Positions 36,654 through 44,475 of a stretch of 64,000 nucleotides of DNA are shown here, piece after piece. How positions within the stretch are numbered: position 1 is the first letter of the stretch; the number at the start of each line of letters is the position of its first letter. A program made the translations under genes and the position numbers. Source of the DNA: [Zimmermannella] faecalis ATCC 13722 (GTDB taxonomy: Bacteria; Actinomycetota; Actinomycetes; Actinomycetales; Microbacteriaceae); NCBI RefSeq assembly GCF_000381765.1, contig NZ_KB907074.1, positions 518,836 through 582,835 on the forward strand. The letters are read 5' to 3'. The notes below the pieces were generated by a model. That model did no database searches. It was not told the DNA's origin and saw only the letters and a program-made list of their open reading frames with translations.

Positions 36654-37082
36654 CTACTCGAGGCGTGTTCGCGCCGTCGCCGTTGCGGTGAGTTCGACGG
36701 ATGCGGGAATGACATCGTTCACGACCGGCGCCGCCCACGTCGTGGCCACCGTCACGATGACCGCGTCGCCCGCGACTTCGACGCTGATGACGTGCGCGGA
36801 GTCGCTGCCGAAACGCTCGACATACGCGGTCGCCGCGGCGACCGCCTGATCGGGGTCAAGGCGCACGTCCAGCCCGCCATCGGTCGCGTGCACCGCGTCG
36901 AGGTCGTATGAGTCGGCCGCCGCGAGTGCGGCGCCGTCGGCCAGCTCAAGGAGCTGCTTGCGCTCGAGGTAGAGGTGACCGGCCGCCGCGAGCACGGTGG
37001 CGAGCAGGAGCGCCACGACGGCATAGATGATCGCGAGCGGCGTGATCGAACCGCGGTCGTCGGCGTGGCGCGAGCGAATCAT
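36654..37082 (-). CDS. Tad-like pilus protein, TadG-type (Rv3654c-like)
   Basis: A 142-residue protein with a basic N-terminus, DDRGSITPLAIIY, then one helix and a secreted domain. The block after the Gly resembles class III prepilin-like proteins, but position +5 is Leu, not Glu. In actinobacterial Tad clusters this last small gene is usually annotated as a TadE/TadG-family helicase-secretion neighbour or pseudopilin. The ATG overlaps the preceding TadE-like stop as ATGA. It ends the tad operon. Confidence 0.72.
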   Translation of the reverse strand: MIRSRHADDRGSITPLAIIYAVVALLLATVLAAAGHLYLERKQLLELADGAALAAADSYDLDAVHATDGGLDVRLDPDQAVAAATAYVERFGSDSAHVISVEVAGDAVIVTVATTWAAPVVNDVIPASVELTATATARTRLE

Positions 37083-37561
37083 GGTGCCTCCGCGAACCGC
37101 TGTTGCGGGAATGTACTCGTCGCGGTGATCGGGATGCTCAGCCAGTCGCTCGTGCCGGGCAGCAGCGGCAGATCGAGTCCGTAGCGCACCGTGACCGTGA
37201 GCGTTTCGCCCGCAACCGAGCAGTCGGGGGTTGGCGCACAGCGCACTTCGACCTCTGCTGCGTCGGCAGTGAGCCCGTGGTTCGAGAGAGCAAGCTTGAT
37301 GTGCTCGGTCGCGAGCGGCATGCTCGCCTCGCCCTCGGCGGCCAGCACGCGCGCCGCATTGCGTGCGCCGAGCTCGGCGCCGAGCAGCGCCTGCTCGACT
37401 TGGGCGAGCGTCAGTGCGCCGTAGGCGATGGGCACGAGCAGCAGCACCCCGACGCCGAGGAATTCGAGGCTCGCGGATCCTCGATCGCGCCGAAGCAACG
37501 CACGAATACGCCGTGCCCCGCAGGCGAACCACCGCGCGCATCCGCTATTCGATTGGCGCAT
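37079..37561 (-). CDS. TadE-like minor pseudopilin (second copy)
   Basis: 160 residues. A ~28-residue basic N-terminus leads to DRGSASLEFLGVGVLLLVPIAYGAL: cleavage after Gly would leave Glu at +5, as in TadE/TadF pseudopilins. The secreted part has a Cys pair (RCAPTPDC). The ATG at 37559-37561 lies 17 bases inside the preceding gene; a start inside the basic region is an alternative. Coupled to the TadG-like gene by ATGA. Confidence 0.78.
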   Translation of the reverse strand: MRQSNSGCARWFACGARRIRALLRRDRGSASLEFLGVGVLLLVPIAYGALTLAQVEQALLGAELGARNAARVLAAEGEASMPLATEHIKLALSNHGLTADAAEVEVRCAPTPDCSVAGETLTVTVRYGLDLPLLPGTSDWLSIPITATSTFPQQRFAEAP

Positions 37562-37922
37562 GCGCAGACACCTCCATCCCGTCGGGAAAGCCGAGTAGCC
37601 CGATGAGTGGCAGTGGTGCCGTGATTCGCACCTCGACGAGATTGCCCTGCACGTCGACGCTGATCGATTCTGCGTACCCCGGTGAAAGCGCGAGCTCCAC
37701 GAGCTGTTCGGTGCGCTCCGCTCCGGCGGCCGCACTGCTGTCGCGCAGGCCCGCGACGCGGGCGCCCTCGGCCGCGGCGTCGATCAGCGTCGTGCGCACG
37801 TGCATCACGAACCCCACCTGCAGCACCGTGAGGAATAGCACCGTGAGCAGCCCCGCGACGAGCGACCACTCGGCGGGTGCCGCGCCGCGATCAGAAGTTA
37901 CTCGTGACGCGATTGACCGCAT
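37545..37922 (-). CDS. TadE-like minor pseudopilin (first copy)
   Basis: 125 residues with SDRGAAPAEWSLVAGLLTVLFLTVLQ near the start: G then Glu at +5, the class III prepilin peptidase pattern. The typical TadE continuation LIDAAAEGARVAGLRD follows the helix. The ATG at 37920-37922 overlaps the pilin-like gene by 32 bases; an ATG at 37955 would give 11 more residues. Confidence 0.8.
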   Translation of the reverse strand: MRSIASRVTSDRGAAPAEWSLVAGLLTVLFLTVLQVGFVMHVRTTLIDAAAEGARVAGLRDSSAAAGAERTEQLVELALSPGYAESISVDVQGNLVEVRITAPLPLIGLLGFPDGMEVSAHAPIE

Positions 37923-38091
37923 CTTCAAACACCTGCGTGAGGAGCGGCCCGGCAAGGGCCCAGATGAGGATCACGAGTCCGGCGCTCATGATCGCAATGA
38001 GGATCCAGCCGGGGACGTCGCCGCGTTCGTCGTCGGCGAAGCGTTCGGAGACGGTGGCGAGGGTGGCCTGAAGCCAGAGGATGAGTTGCAC
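37891..38091 (-). CDS. Small Flp-pilin-like membrane protein
   Basis: A 66-residue protein: a short N-terminal stretch, DDERGDVPGWILIAIMSAGLVILIWALAGPLL, then QVFEDAVNRVTSNF. Size and place between tadC and tadE suggest the Flp pilin position, but the residue at +5 from the Gly is Trp instead of Glu and the usual tyrosine is missing. It may be a diverged pilin subunit or an unprocessed accessory protein. Confidence 0.68.
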   Translation of the reverse strand: MQLILWLQATLATVSERFADDERGDVPGWILIAIMSAGLVILIWALAGPLLTQVFEDAVNRVTSNF

Positions 38092-38127
38092 GAGTTTCCT
38101 TTCTCGGGTGCCGCGCGCGGCGTTGGG

Positions 38128-39072
38128 TCAGAACGAGGTGGAGATGATGAAGAACGAGGGGTACAGGGCGAAGAGCACGGTCACGGGGAGGATGAGCAGC
38201 ACGAGTGGCACCATCATGCGAAGCTCGTTGCGACCCGCCATTTCGAGCAGCTCACGCTTGCCGAGCCCGCGCGCATCGCCCGCCTGTGCCTGGAGCACCT
38301 CGACGAGCGGTGCGCCGCGATCCATTGCGGTGATGAGGTGATCGCACGTGCGCGCGAGGGGCACGTAGCCGAGATCGCGACCGAGGTCACGCAGCGAACT
38401 GCCAAGGGAAGCTCCCGCGCGCACGCGGCGTACGACGCCGCCGAACTCGACACCGAGTTCACTGTTCCCGAGACCACTGACGCGCACCATCGCATCAAAG
38501 ATGCCCTCGCCGGCGGCGAGCGACAGGCTCATGAACTCGAGCACAGTCGGGTACTCGCTCGCGATTCGGCGGATGCGCGCGGCCGCCGCGTGCCGCAGCC
38601 GAAGTTCGCGGACCACCACGGCCATCGCACCACCCATGAGCGGGAGCAGCAGGAACACGAGCAGCTGGTTCGCCGACGACCTGAACATCGCGAGTGCGGC
38701 GACGACGCCAAGCAGCGCGCCTCCGAGCGCCCACACCGCCTGCTCGGTACGGAATCGTTCGACCGACTGGTGCGACCCAGACTGTCGGAGTCGGGCCGCA
38801 ACGACCTCGTTCCCACCAACTACTTCGGCGAGCAGCCGACGGAGCCATCCAATAGCCGGGGCAAACAGTTGGCCAAGCACCGGCAGCGGGTCGATGTTCC
38901 GCCGCTGTGCGTGTTCGCGCGCGGCCGGGGTGACGTCGATCAGGTGCGGCGCGACCCGGTCGATGAGTCGGGGCCGCGCGAGCATCGGCGCCGTCGCCAC
39001 GATCGACCAGAGACCAAGCCCAAGCACGGCGCCGAGCAGCAGGGCGAGCGCGATCGGCTGCAACCCGCTCAT
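38128..39072 (-). CDS. tadC: Tad pilus inner-membrane protein TadC
   Basis: A 314-residue GspF-like (T2SSF) platform protein with several helices; the T2SSF domain spans ~150-290 (YPTVLEFMSLSLAAGEGIFDAMVRVS... ELLEMAGRNELRMMVPLVLLILPVTVLFALYPSF). It pairs with TadB to form the platform on which TadA acts. The ATG overlaps the tadB stop as ATGA. Confidence 0.86.
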   Translation of the reverse strand: MSGLQPIALALLLGAVLGLGLWSIVATAPMLARPRLIDRVAPHLIDVTPAAREHAQRRNIDPLPVLGQLFAPAIGWLRRLLAEVVGGNEVVAARLRQSGSHQSVERFRTEQAVWALGGALLGVVAALAMFRSSANQLLVFLLLPLMGGAMAVVVRELRLRHAAAARIRRIASEYPTVLEFMSLSLAAGEGIFDAMVRVSGLGNSELGVEFGGVVRRVRAGASLGSSLRDLGRDLGYVPLARTCDHLITAMDRGAPLVEVLQAQAGDARGLGKRELLEMAGRNELRMMVPLVLLILPVTVLFALYPSFFIISTSF

Positions 39073-39935
39073 GCGAACCACCGCCCCTCTTCGGGAATCC
39101 GGCCGAGCGTCAGCATGAGCCGATACGCAAGCACCGTGACACCGAGGCCCGCGAGGATTACGACCGCTCCGCCCGGCGTGTTGTACGCGGCCGCCGCCTC
39201 GGGCCGGCTCACCAGCAGCATGAGTACGAGCCACGGCGCGACGGCGCCGAGTCGCGCGGCGTTCACGACCCATCCCTGGCGTGCTTCGGCCTCGTGCCGA
39301 ACGGCCTGCGACTCGCGCAGGTGCTCGGCGAATGCGCGGAGCACTGGCACCAGTTGTGTGCCGCCGACTTCACGTGCCATGCGCAGGGTTTCGAAGAGGC
39401 GGTCGGCCACCGGGTCAGCGAGCCGTTCTTTAACCTCATCGACGGCCACCGCGAACGAGCCCGTCGCGCGGTATCGACGCACAAAGACGCCGAAGTCGTC
39501 GCGGAGCGACTCCGGCCCGTTCTCTGCGAGCTGTGCGACCGCGTCGGGCAGGCCGAGTCCGCTTCGCACCGAGGCAATGAGATGGTCGACCGTGTCGGGC
39601 CACGCTCCGCGATGCGCGGCGCGTCGTTTCGCCGCGCGCGAGCGTACCGCGATGAGCGGGAGCGTGCTGCCGGCGATGACGCCGAGGAATCCGAGCGCGA
39701 GCACTCCGCTGAGCGCGAGTGCCAGCGCACCGCCAACCACGCCGCACACAATTAACAGCGCGACGAACGCCACCGCGGGGAACCTCGGCATTCCAGCTCG
39801 GAGCAGCAGCTCCTCAACCCGATTGAGCCGCGTTATTGAGCGCGACGGAGTCTGCGGCTCGGCGGGCCACATCCAGACCGAACAGCACAGCGCGACACCG
39901 GTCGCGGCCACAATGCCGAGCAGCCAGGCGCTCAC
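39069..39935 (-). CDS. tadB: Tad pilus inner-membrane protein TadB
   Basis: A 288-residue T2SSF-domain protein with helices at both ends and a cytoplasmic domain containing WPDTVDHLIASVRSGLGLPDAVAQLAENG. It is the partner of TadC. The GTG at 39933-39935 overlaps the tadA stop as GTGA, and the longer open frame upstream is a tadA shadow. Paired TadB/TadC genes of this size are the norm in Tad systems. Confidence 0.86.
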   Translation of the reverse strand: MSAWLLGIVAATGVALCCSVWMWPAEPQTPSRSITRLNRVEELLLRAGMPRFPAVAFVALLIVCGVVGGALALALSGVLALGFLGVIAGSTLPLIAVRSRAAKRRAAHRGAWPDTVDHLIASVRSGLGLPDAVAQLAENGPESLRDDFGVFVRRYRATGSFAVAVDEVKERLADPVADRLFETLRMAREVGGTQLVPVLRAFAEHLRESQAVRHEAEARQGWVVNAARLGAVAPWLVLMLLVSRPEAAAAYNTPGGAVVILAGLGVTVLAYRLMLTLGRIPEEGRWFA

Positions 39936-41176
39936 GCGTTGGCTCCGAGCAGTCGTTCCGGCTCGATTCCATGGCGCCGGAGCTTCTCGTCGCGGGTGAG
40001 TGTCATTCCGGTCGAAACAAGGGCTCCGTGTTCCCTCCGGAAGATCGTCGTTGCCTCGATCACTCCCCCGTGCACTGCGCCGGTAGGCGCGAGCACCTCC
40101 GCCACACGGCGGCCACCGTTCGGCGTGTGCTCGAGATGCACGACGAGGTCGATCGTCGACGCAATCGTCGGAATAACGAAGCTCGAGTCGATGTTGCGGC
40201 CCGCGAGGAGCGGCAGCGTCGCGAGCTTCACGAGCGCGTCGCGCGCCGAATTCGCGTGGATCGTGCACATGCCGGGGATTCCGGAGTTAAGCGCGACGAG
40301 CAGTTCGAGCGCCTCGGCCTCACGCACTTCACCGACGACAAGCCGATCGGGTCGCATCCGCAGCGCCTCTTTCACGAGCCGCCGCAGCGTAATCTCCCCC
40401 GTGCCCTCGAGCGATGCTGGACGGCACTGCATCGCGACGACATCGCGGGCAACGACGTCGAGTTCGAAGGTCTCCTCGACCGTAACGATGCGGTCATTTG
40501 GGTCACCCGCGGCGAGGAGTGCACCGACGAGCGTCGTCTTGCCCGTGTGCGTCGCGCCCGAGACGAGAATGTTCAGCCCGCACCGCACCGCCGTTCGGAG
40601 AAACGTCGCCGCCTCCGCCGTCATCGCCTCCCGCTCGACGAGCGCCGCAAGATCGCGAATGCGGCGGATGAACTTGCGGATGTTCACCGACGGGTAGCGT
40701 CGCGCGACGTCGGGGATCACGACGTGGAGGCGAGAGTTATCGGGAAGCGATGCGTCGACAAATGGACTGCTCAGGTCGAGCCTGCGCCCGGTCGACCGAA
40801 GCATGCGTTCGACAAGGTCGCGCAGGTCGGATTCCGAGATGACCGTGTTGGTGAGCGAGGCGACGCCGGCGCGGGCGACAAACACGCGACTCGGCGCATT
40901 CACCCAGATCTCTTCGATCTCGGGGTCATCGAGGTACTGCTGCAGCACGCCGAACCCAGTGACATTCGCGAGCACCGCCCGCACGGTGCTCGCTTCATCG
41001 CGCAACAAGCGCGCCTCGCCACCCAGCGCACGCTCCCCGTAGGCACGTACTTCGGAGCGCACGAGCTCGAGGGCCGACTTTGAGCCCGGCTCAAGCTCGA
41101 TCCCCTCGCGCTCAACTCGATCGCGCACGCGATCCGCGATTTTCGTTACGGCGATGTCCACATGGGCATCCTGCAC
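39932..41176 (-). CDS. tadA: Tad/Flp pilus assembly ATPase TadA (CpaF family)
   Basis: A 414-residue secretion ATPase. Walker A is GATHTGKTTLVGALL; the Asp box, Walker B (RPDRLVVGEVREAEAL) and His box (GMCTIHANSARDAL) follow in order. The N-terminal helical domain (residues 1-110) is typical of CpaF. First gene of tadA-tadB-tadC-pilin-tadE-tadE-tadG. The GTG at 41176 is used; a GTG five codons in (41161) has an AGGAT at better spacing. No TadZ/CpaE partner, prepilin peptidase or CpaB gene is in the window. Confidence 0.92.
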   Translation of the reverse strand: MQDAHVDIAVTKIADRVRDRVEREGIELEPGSKSALELVRSEVRAYGERALGGEARLLRDEASTVRAVLANVTGFGVLQQYLDDPEIEEIWVNAPSRVFVARAGVASLTNTVISESDLRDLVERMLRSTGRRLDLSSPFVDASLPDNSRLHVVIPDVARRYPSVNIRKFIRRIRDLAALVEREAMTAEAATFLRTAVRCGLNILVSGATHTGKTTLVGALLAAGDPNDRIVTVEETFELDVVARDVVAMQCRPASLEGTGEITLRRLVKEALRMRPDRLVVGEVREAEALELLVALNSGIPGMCTIHANSARDALVKLATLPLLAGRNIDSSFVIPTIASTIDLVVHLEHTPNGGRRVAEVLAPTGAVHGGVIEATTIFRREHGALVSTGMTLTRDEKLRRHGIEPERLLGANA

Positions 41177-41258
41177 GGATTCCGCTGGCCCCGTTTGAGT
41201 TATCCACAGGTGCCGCGGAGAAGGTCCCGTCCCTCCGCCGATTCGCCGCCAACCGGCC

Positions 41259-41264
41259 TAGACT
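41259..41264 (+). promoter_or_regulatory. -10 hexamer of leaderless nitronate monooxygenase promoter
   Basis: TAGACT ends six bases before the GTG start at 41271. No Shine-Dalgarno is seen. Confidence 0.5.
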
Positions 41265-41270
41265 GGCCAC

Positions 41271-42296
41271 GTGGTCGACTTCACAGCTCTCCCGCTTCCG
41301 GTGGTCCAGGCGCCCATGGCTGGCGGCCCGACCACGCCCGAACTCGTCGCCGCGGTCTGCAATGCGGGGGCATTCGGGATGCTCGCGGCCGGGTATCGGT
41401 CGGTCGAGCAGCTGGCCGACGACCTCGCCGCGACGAGGCAGCTCTCGAGCGCACCATTTGGCGTCAATCTCTTTGCGCGCGAATCGACCGCCCCCCAGTT
41501 AGAAGCTGCCGCGCGGTACCGAGAACGCCTTGTGCCCCTCGCGGAACGGCTCGGCGTCGGTGTCGCCGACGTGGCCAACTCCCCCGGTGACGACCACTAC
41601 GCGGCCAAGCTCGACCTCCTCGTCGAAGAACGCGTGCCGTTCGTTTCCTTCACCTTCGGGCTCCCGAGCGCCGACGAGATGGCGCGCCTGCACGACGCGA
41701 ACATCGCCGTCGGCATCACGGTCGCGGGCCTCGAGGATGCACGCGCCGCGCTCGCGCTCGACCCCGATTTCCTCATCGTGCAGGGTCCCGAGGCTGGCGG
41801 CCACCGAGGCACCCTCGACCAGGCCGCGGCGCCCGACCCGCACTCCCTCAATCGCCTATTCGCCGAGGTGCTCCCCCTCGCGCGGGCGCACGGGGCACGG
41901 CTTATCGCGGCCGGCGGCATCTCGACGCCCGAGCGTGCGCGCGACCTCCTCGCGGTCGGCGCCGACGCCGTCGCGCTCGGCACGCTGTTCCTCACCACGC
42001 ACGAGTCGGGCACCCGCCCCCGTCACCGCGAAGCACTCCTCGCTGGCGAGCGCGAAACGGTCGTGACCCGCGCATTCTCCGGACGCAACGCGCGGGCCCT
42101 GCGCAACCGCTTCGTCGACGAGTTCGACCTCGTCGCCCCCGCGAGTTACCCGCTCGTGCACTACCTGACGAAGCCCATCCGCGATGCCTCGACCGACAAC
42201 CCCGAGTACCTGAACCTCTGGGCTGGCGTGAACTATCGCGACTGCCGCGACGAGTCGGTCGCCGACCTGCTCGCGCGGTTCACAGACCTCGTCTGA
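41271..42296 (+). CDS. Nitronate monooxygenase-family FMN enzyme
   Basis: A 341-residue TIM-barrel flavoprotein: VVQAPMAGGPTTPELVAAVCNAGAFGMLAAGY at the N-terminus, FLIVQGPEAGGHRG with the catalytic His, and LIAAGGISTPERARDLLAVGADAVALGTLFL for FMN phosphate. The family oxidises alkyl nitronates (for example propionate-3-nitronate) with O2, and is close to 2-nitropropane dioxygenase and enoyl-reductase-like members; substrate not defined. It starts with GTG. The tRNA-Leu gene follows after 40 bases. Confidence 0.87.
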   Translation: MVDFTALPLPVVQAPMAGGPTTPELVAAVCNAGAFGMLAAGYRSVEQLADDLAATRQLSSAPFGVNLFARESTAPQLEAAARYRERLVPLAERLGVGVADVANSPGDDHYAAKLDLLVEERVPFVSFTFGLPSADEMARLHDANIAVGITVAGLEDARAALALDPDFLIVQGPEAGGHRGTLDQAAAPDPHSLNRLFAEVLPLARAHGARLIAAGGISTPERARDLLAVGADAVALGTLFLTTHESGTRPRHREALLAGERETVVTRAFSGRNARALRNRFVDEFDLVAPASYPLVHYLTKPIRDASTDNPEYLNLWAGVNYRDCRDESVADLLARFTDLV

Positions 42297-42320
42297 CTCG
42301 CCGCGCCCGGCGCATCCCCG

Positions 42321-42326
42321 TAGACT
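42321..42326 (+). promoter_or_regulatory. -10 hexamer of tRNA-Leu
   Basis: TAGACT, ten bases before the mature 5' end of the tRNA, leaving a leader of a few bases for RNase P. Confidence 0.5.
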
Positions 42327-42336
42327 GGAGCACTGC

Positions 42337-42421
42337 GCGGGAGTGGTGAAATTGGCAGACACGCAGGATTTAGGTTCCTGTGCTTTCGAGCGTGCGGGTT
42401 CAAGTCCCGCCTTCCGCACCA
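42337..42421 (+). tRNA. tRNA-Leu (anticodon TAG)
   Basis: 85 bases including an encoded CCA. The acceptor pairs GCGGGAG with CTTCCGC; the anticodon stem CAGGA/TCCTG encloses TAG at 42371-42373; a long variable arm and the T-arm GGTTCAAGTCC follow, as expected for a class II leucine tRNA reading CUN codons. Confidence 0.97.
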
Positions 42422-42425
42422 AGAA

Positions 42426-42494
42426 CTTCGCGAACTGACGGCAATTTACGGCTTTTCCGGCGGAAATGCCGCAAATTGCCGTCAGTTCGCGAAG
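42426..42494. repeat. Long palindromic element, copy 2 (GCGAACTGACGGCAATT family)
   Basis: Arms 42426-42452 and 42468-42494 pair over 27 bases with one mismatch, around a 15-base loop that is itself a small inverted repeat (TTTCC-GGC-GGAAA). The arm core equals that of the element at 26628-26693, and the loop size is the same. It begins five bases past the tRNA CCA end. Confidence 0.8.
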
Positions 42495-42524
42495 GTGTCG
42501 CGGGCCTCGACACTGCGATCGGCA

Positions 42525-42596
42525 CTAGTCAGTCGTTGGGCGGCGCGACCCCGACTCTGCTTCAAGCAGCTTGACCAGCCGCATGAGCTCATCCAT
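42525..42596 (-). CDS. Possible 23-residue small protein after rpmJ
   Basis: An ATG three bases beyond the rpmJ stop opens a frame for 23 residues starting MDELMRLVKLLEAESG, an amphipathic helix, and ends in a TAG. Codons are ordinary for the window. An AGGGCT lies upstream, overlapping the rpmJ stop. It would belong to the Zur-controlled unit. Chance is a real alternative at this length. Confidence 0.3.
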   Translation of the reverse strand: MDELMRLVKLLEAESGSRRPTTD

Positions 42597-42599
42597 GCC

Positions 42600-42722
42600 C
42601 TAGCCCTGCCTTCCCTTGTACCGCGGGTTGCGCTTGTTGATGACGTAAATGCGACCTCGACGGCGCACCACCTGCGCCCCGGGCTGCTTGATTAGCGACT
42701 TAAGCGATGCACGGACCTTCAT
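42600..42722 (-). CDS. rpmJ: Ribosomal protein bL36, zinc-free paralogue
   Basis: A 40-residue L36: [15 protein letters not shown], then [23 protein letters not shown]. The CxxC...CxxxH zinc ribbon of the ordinary form is missing: all four positions are non-ligand residues. Such C-minus paralogues replace the zinc protein during zinc starvation. The Zur-type box lies 13 bases before its start codon, shared with the divergent COG0523-like gene. Confidence 0.93.
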   Translation of the reverse strand: MKVRASLKSLIKQPGAQVVRRRGRIYVINKRNPRYKGRQG

Positions 42723-42734
42723 ACCCACCTCTGT

Positions 42735-42764
42735 TTGAGAACGATTATCATTAGTGAGTATACT
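42735..42764 (+). promoter_or_regulatory. Promoter of the COG0523-like gene
   Basis: TTGAGA (42735-42740) and TATACT (42759-42764) are 18 bases apart; transcription would start near 42771, about 20 bases before the ATG. The Zur box covers the -35 element. Confidence 0.6.
42736..42752. promoter_or_regulatory. Zur box between rpmJ and the COG0523-like gene
   Basis: TGAGAACGATTATCATT; the central 15 bases have the dyad TGA-x-AA ... TT-x-TCA of actinobacterial Zur sites. It lies over the -35 of the rightward promoter and just upstream of the zinc-free L36 gene, both classic Zur targets. Confidence 0.85.
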
Positions 42765-42791
42765 CGCCCGAGTCAGCTCAGGAAGGCGAGG

Positions 42792-43838
42792 ATGTTCATG
42801 CGGGTGGTCGAAGTCGTTGGCGTCGTTGGTACGTGCGCTCCAGAGCGGCATCAGTATGCCCGGCGGCGAGCCGCCGAACGCGGCGGGATGCTCGTGCCCG
42901 CGGCCCGACTCGTGATGGGCGGCGACGCCATCACCGAGGCTGTCGCCCTCGCGCCCTGGGCGGAGCCTCCAGGCGGTGCGATCGTGGAATTTCCATCGAC
43001 CACCCCGGTCGCCGAGATCATCGGCGCATTCGTGCACGACGATCTCACCCGGCTCGTCGAACTCGTGTGCGTCGTCGACGCCACCCACCTGCTGCGCGAC
43101 CTTCGCCGCGACGACTACGTCACACGCCGCATCGACGGCGACGAGTTCAAATACACCGCCCACGCACTGCACACAGTTACGCAGCTCGAGCTCGCATCCA
43201 CCGTGTTTCTCGTGAACTGGGATGCGCTCACGACCGACGAGCTGTCGACCACGATGGCGCTCGTGAGCCACCTCTCCCCCGCAGTCCGACTCAAGCTCGA
43301 CCTCGCCGGGAGCGATCTCGAGGGGCTTACCCACGAGCCGCGCGACTTGGCTCGCGGCCCGGGCCGACGCGAGTACGAACGTGCTCAGGAACAGCCCGGC
43401 TGGGTGCAGCTACTGAACCGTGAATTCGAACCACACATGACCGACGCTCGCGTGAGCGCGTTTCGCTACGATCGGCCGCGGCCCTTCCATCCGAAGCGCC
43501 TCGAGCACCTGCTCGACGAAACCATCGAGCCCGCCACCCTCGGCACGGTCGTTCGCTCGTGCGGCTTCGCGAGGCTCGCCACGCGCTCAACCGCCACGGC
43601 AAAGTGGGAGCATATCGGCTCAATGTTTTCGCTCATTCCGCTCCAGTCCGGCGACGACACCCTCGAACTCGGGCAGGACCTCGCGTTCATCGGACTCGAC
43701 CTCGAGCAGTCGGCGCTAGAGGCTGCCCTCGACGAAGCACTCCTCACCGACGCCGAGATCGCGGCGGGCCCGGATGCGTGGGCCGAGTATCCCGACCCGT
43801 TCCCGGCCTGGGAGACCTCGGGCGACCCCGCGGACTGA
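42792..43838 (+). CDS. COG0523/CobW-like protein with degenerate GTPase motifs, Zur-controlled
   Basis: A 348-residue protein whose C-terminal part matches the CobW C-terminal domain ([31 protein letters not shown]). The N-terminus has the right strand-loop layout ([19 protein letters not shown]) but the Walker A consensus GxxGxGKT is lost, and the CxCC metal motif of COG0523 metallochaperones is absent too. [13 protein letters not shown] and [14 protein letters not shown] stand where Walker B and NKxD would be. It is likely a zinc-starvation protein, but not a usual GTPase. The ATG at 42792 has GGAAGG five bases upstream; an ATG two codons later is also possible. Confidence 0.75.
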   Translation: MFMRVVEVVGVVGTCAPERHQYARRRAAERGGMLVPAARLVMGGDAITEAVALAPWAEPPGGAIVEFPSTTPVAEIIGAFVHDDLTRLVELVCVVDATHLLRDLRRDDYVTRRIDGDEFKYTAHALHTVTQLELASTVFLVNWDALTTDELSTTMALVSHLSPAVRLKLDLAGSDLEGLTHEPRDLARGPGRREYERAQEQPGWVQLLNREFEPHMTDARVSAFRYDRPRPFHPKRLEHLLDETIEPATLGTVVRSCGFARLATRSTATAKWEHIGSMFSLIPLQSGDDTLELGQDLAFIGLDLEQSALEAALDEALLTDAEIAAGPDAWAEYPDPFPAWETSGDPAD

Positions 43839-43866
43839 CCTCGATTGTCGTGCGCGAAGGCCCCTG

Positions 43867-44475
43867 TTACGCAGCGTGGTCGAGCCCGAGCAACTCCCGA
43901 AGCTTCGGCGCGAGCGCGTCAAATGCCCGCCGCCGGTGGCTCAGGGCATCCTTGCGCTCGGGCGTGAGTTCGCCAGCCGACTGCGTCTCGCCCTCGGGAA
44001 GGAAGATCGGGTCGTACCCAAACCCACCCTCGCCGCGCACCTCGCGGAGGATCGTTCCGGGCCAGGTGCCGCGGACGGCAAGCTCGCGGCCGTCGGGCAG
44101 TGCGACCGCGGCCACGGCCACGAACTGCGCCTCGCGGGCCGAGTCCGGCACATCGGTGAGCTGCCAGAGCAGTAGCTCGAGGTTGTCGCGATCTGACCGG
44201 CCGGGGCCGGCCCATCGGGCCGAAAACATGCCCGGCATGCCCCCGAGTACGTCGACGCAGATCCCCGAGTCGTCGGCGAGCGCGGGCCGCCCGGTTGCCG
44301 CGCAGGCGGCGCGCGCCTTAATGAGCGCGTTCTCCTCGAACGTCAGCCCCGACTCAACCGGGGCGTCGCCATCATACGGCAGCAGCTCGAGCTCGGGAAC
44401 CTGGGCAGCGAGCACCCGGCGGAGTTCCTCGAGCTTGTGCGCATTCTTCGACGCGAGCACCGCCTGCTCAGTCAT
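43867..44475 (-). CDS. rdgB: Non-canonical purine NTP pyrophosphatase (RdgB/HAM1)
   Basis: A 202-residue house-cleaning enzyme that hydrolyses dITP, ITP and XTP. It opens [56 protein letters not shown] carries the metal and base-binding residues, and [15 protein letters not shown] and [11 protein letters not shown] close the site. It is the last gene of murI-rph-rdgB, joined to rph by ATGA. Confidence 0.95.
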   Translation of the reverse strand: MTEQAVLASKNAHKLEELRRVLAAQVPELELLPYDGDAPVESGLTFEENALIKARAACAATGRPALADDSGICVDVLGGMPGMFSARWAGPGRSDRDNLELLLWQLTDVPDSAREAQFVAVAAVALPDGRELAVRGTWPGTILREVRGEGGFGYDPIFLPEGETQSAGELTPERKDALSHRRRAFDALAPKLRELLGLDHAA

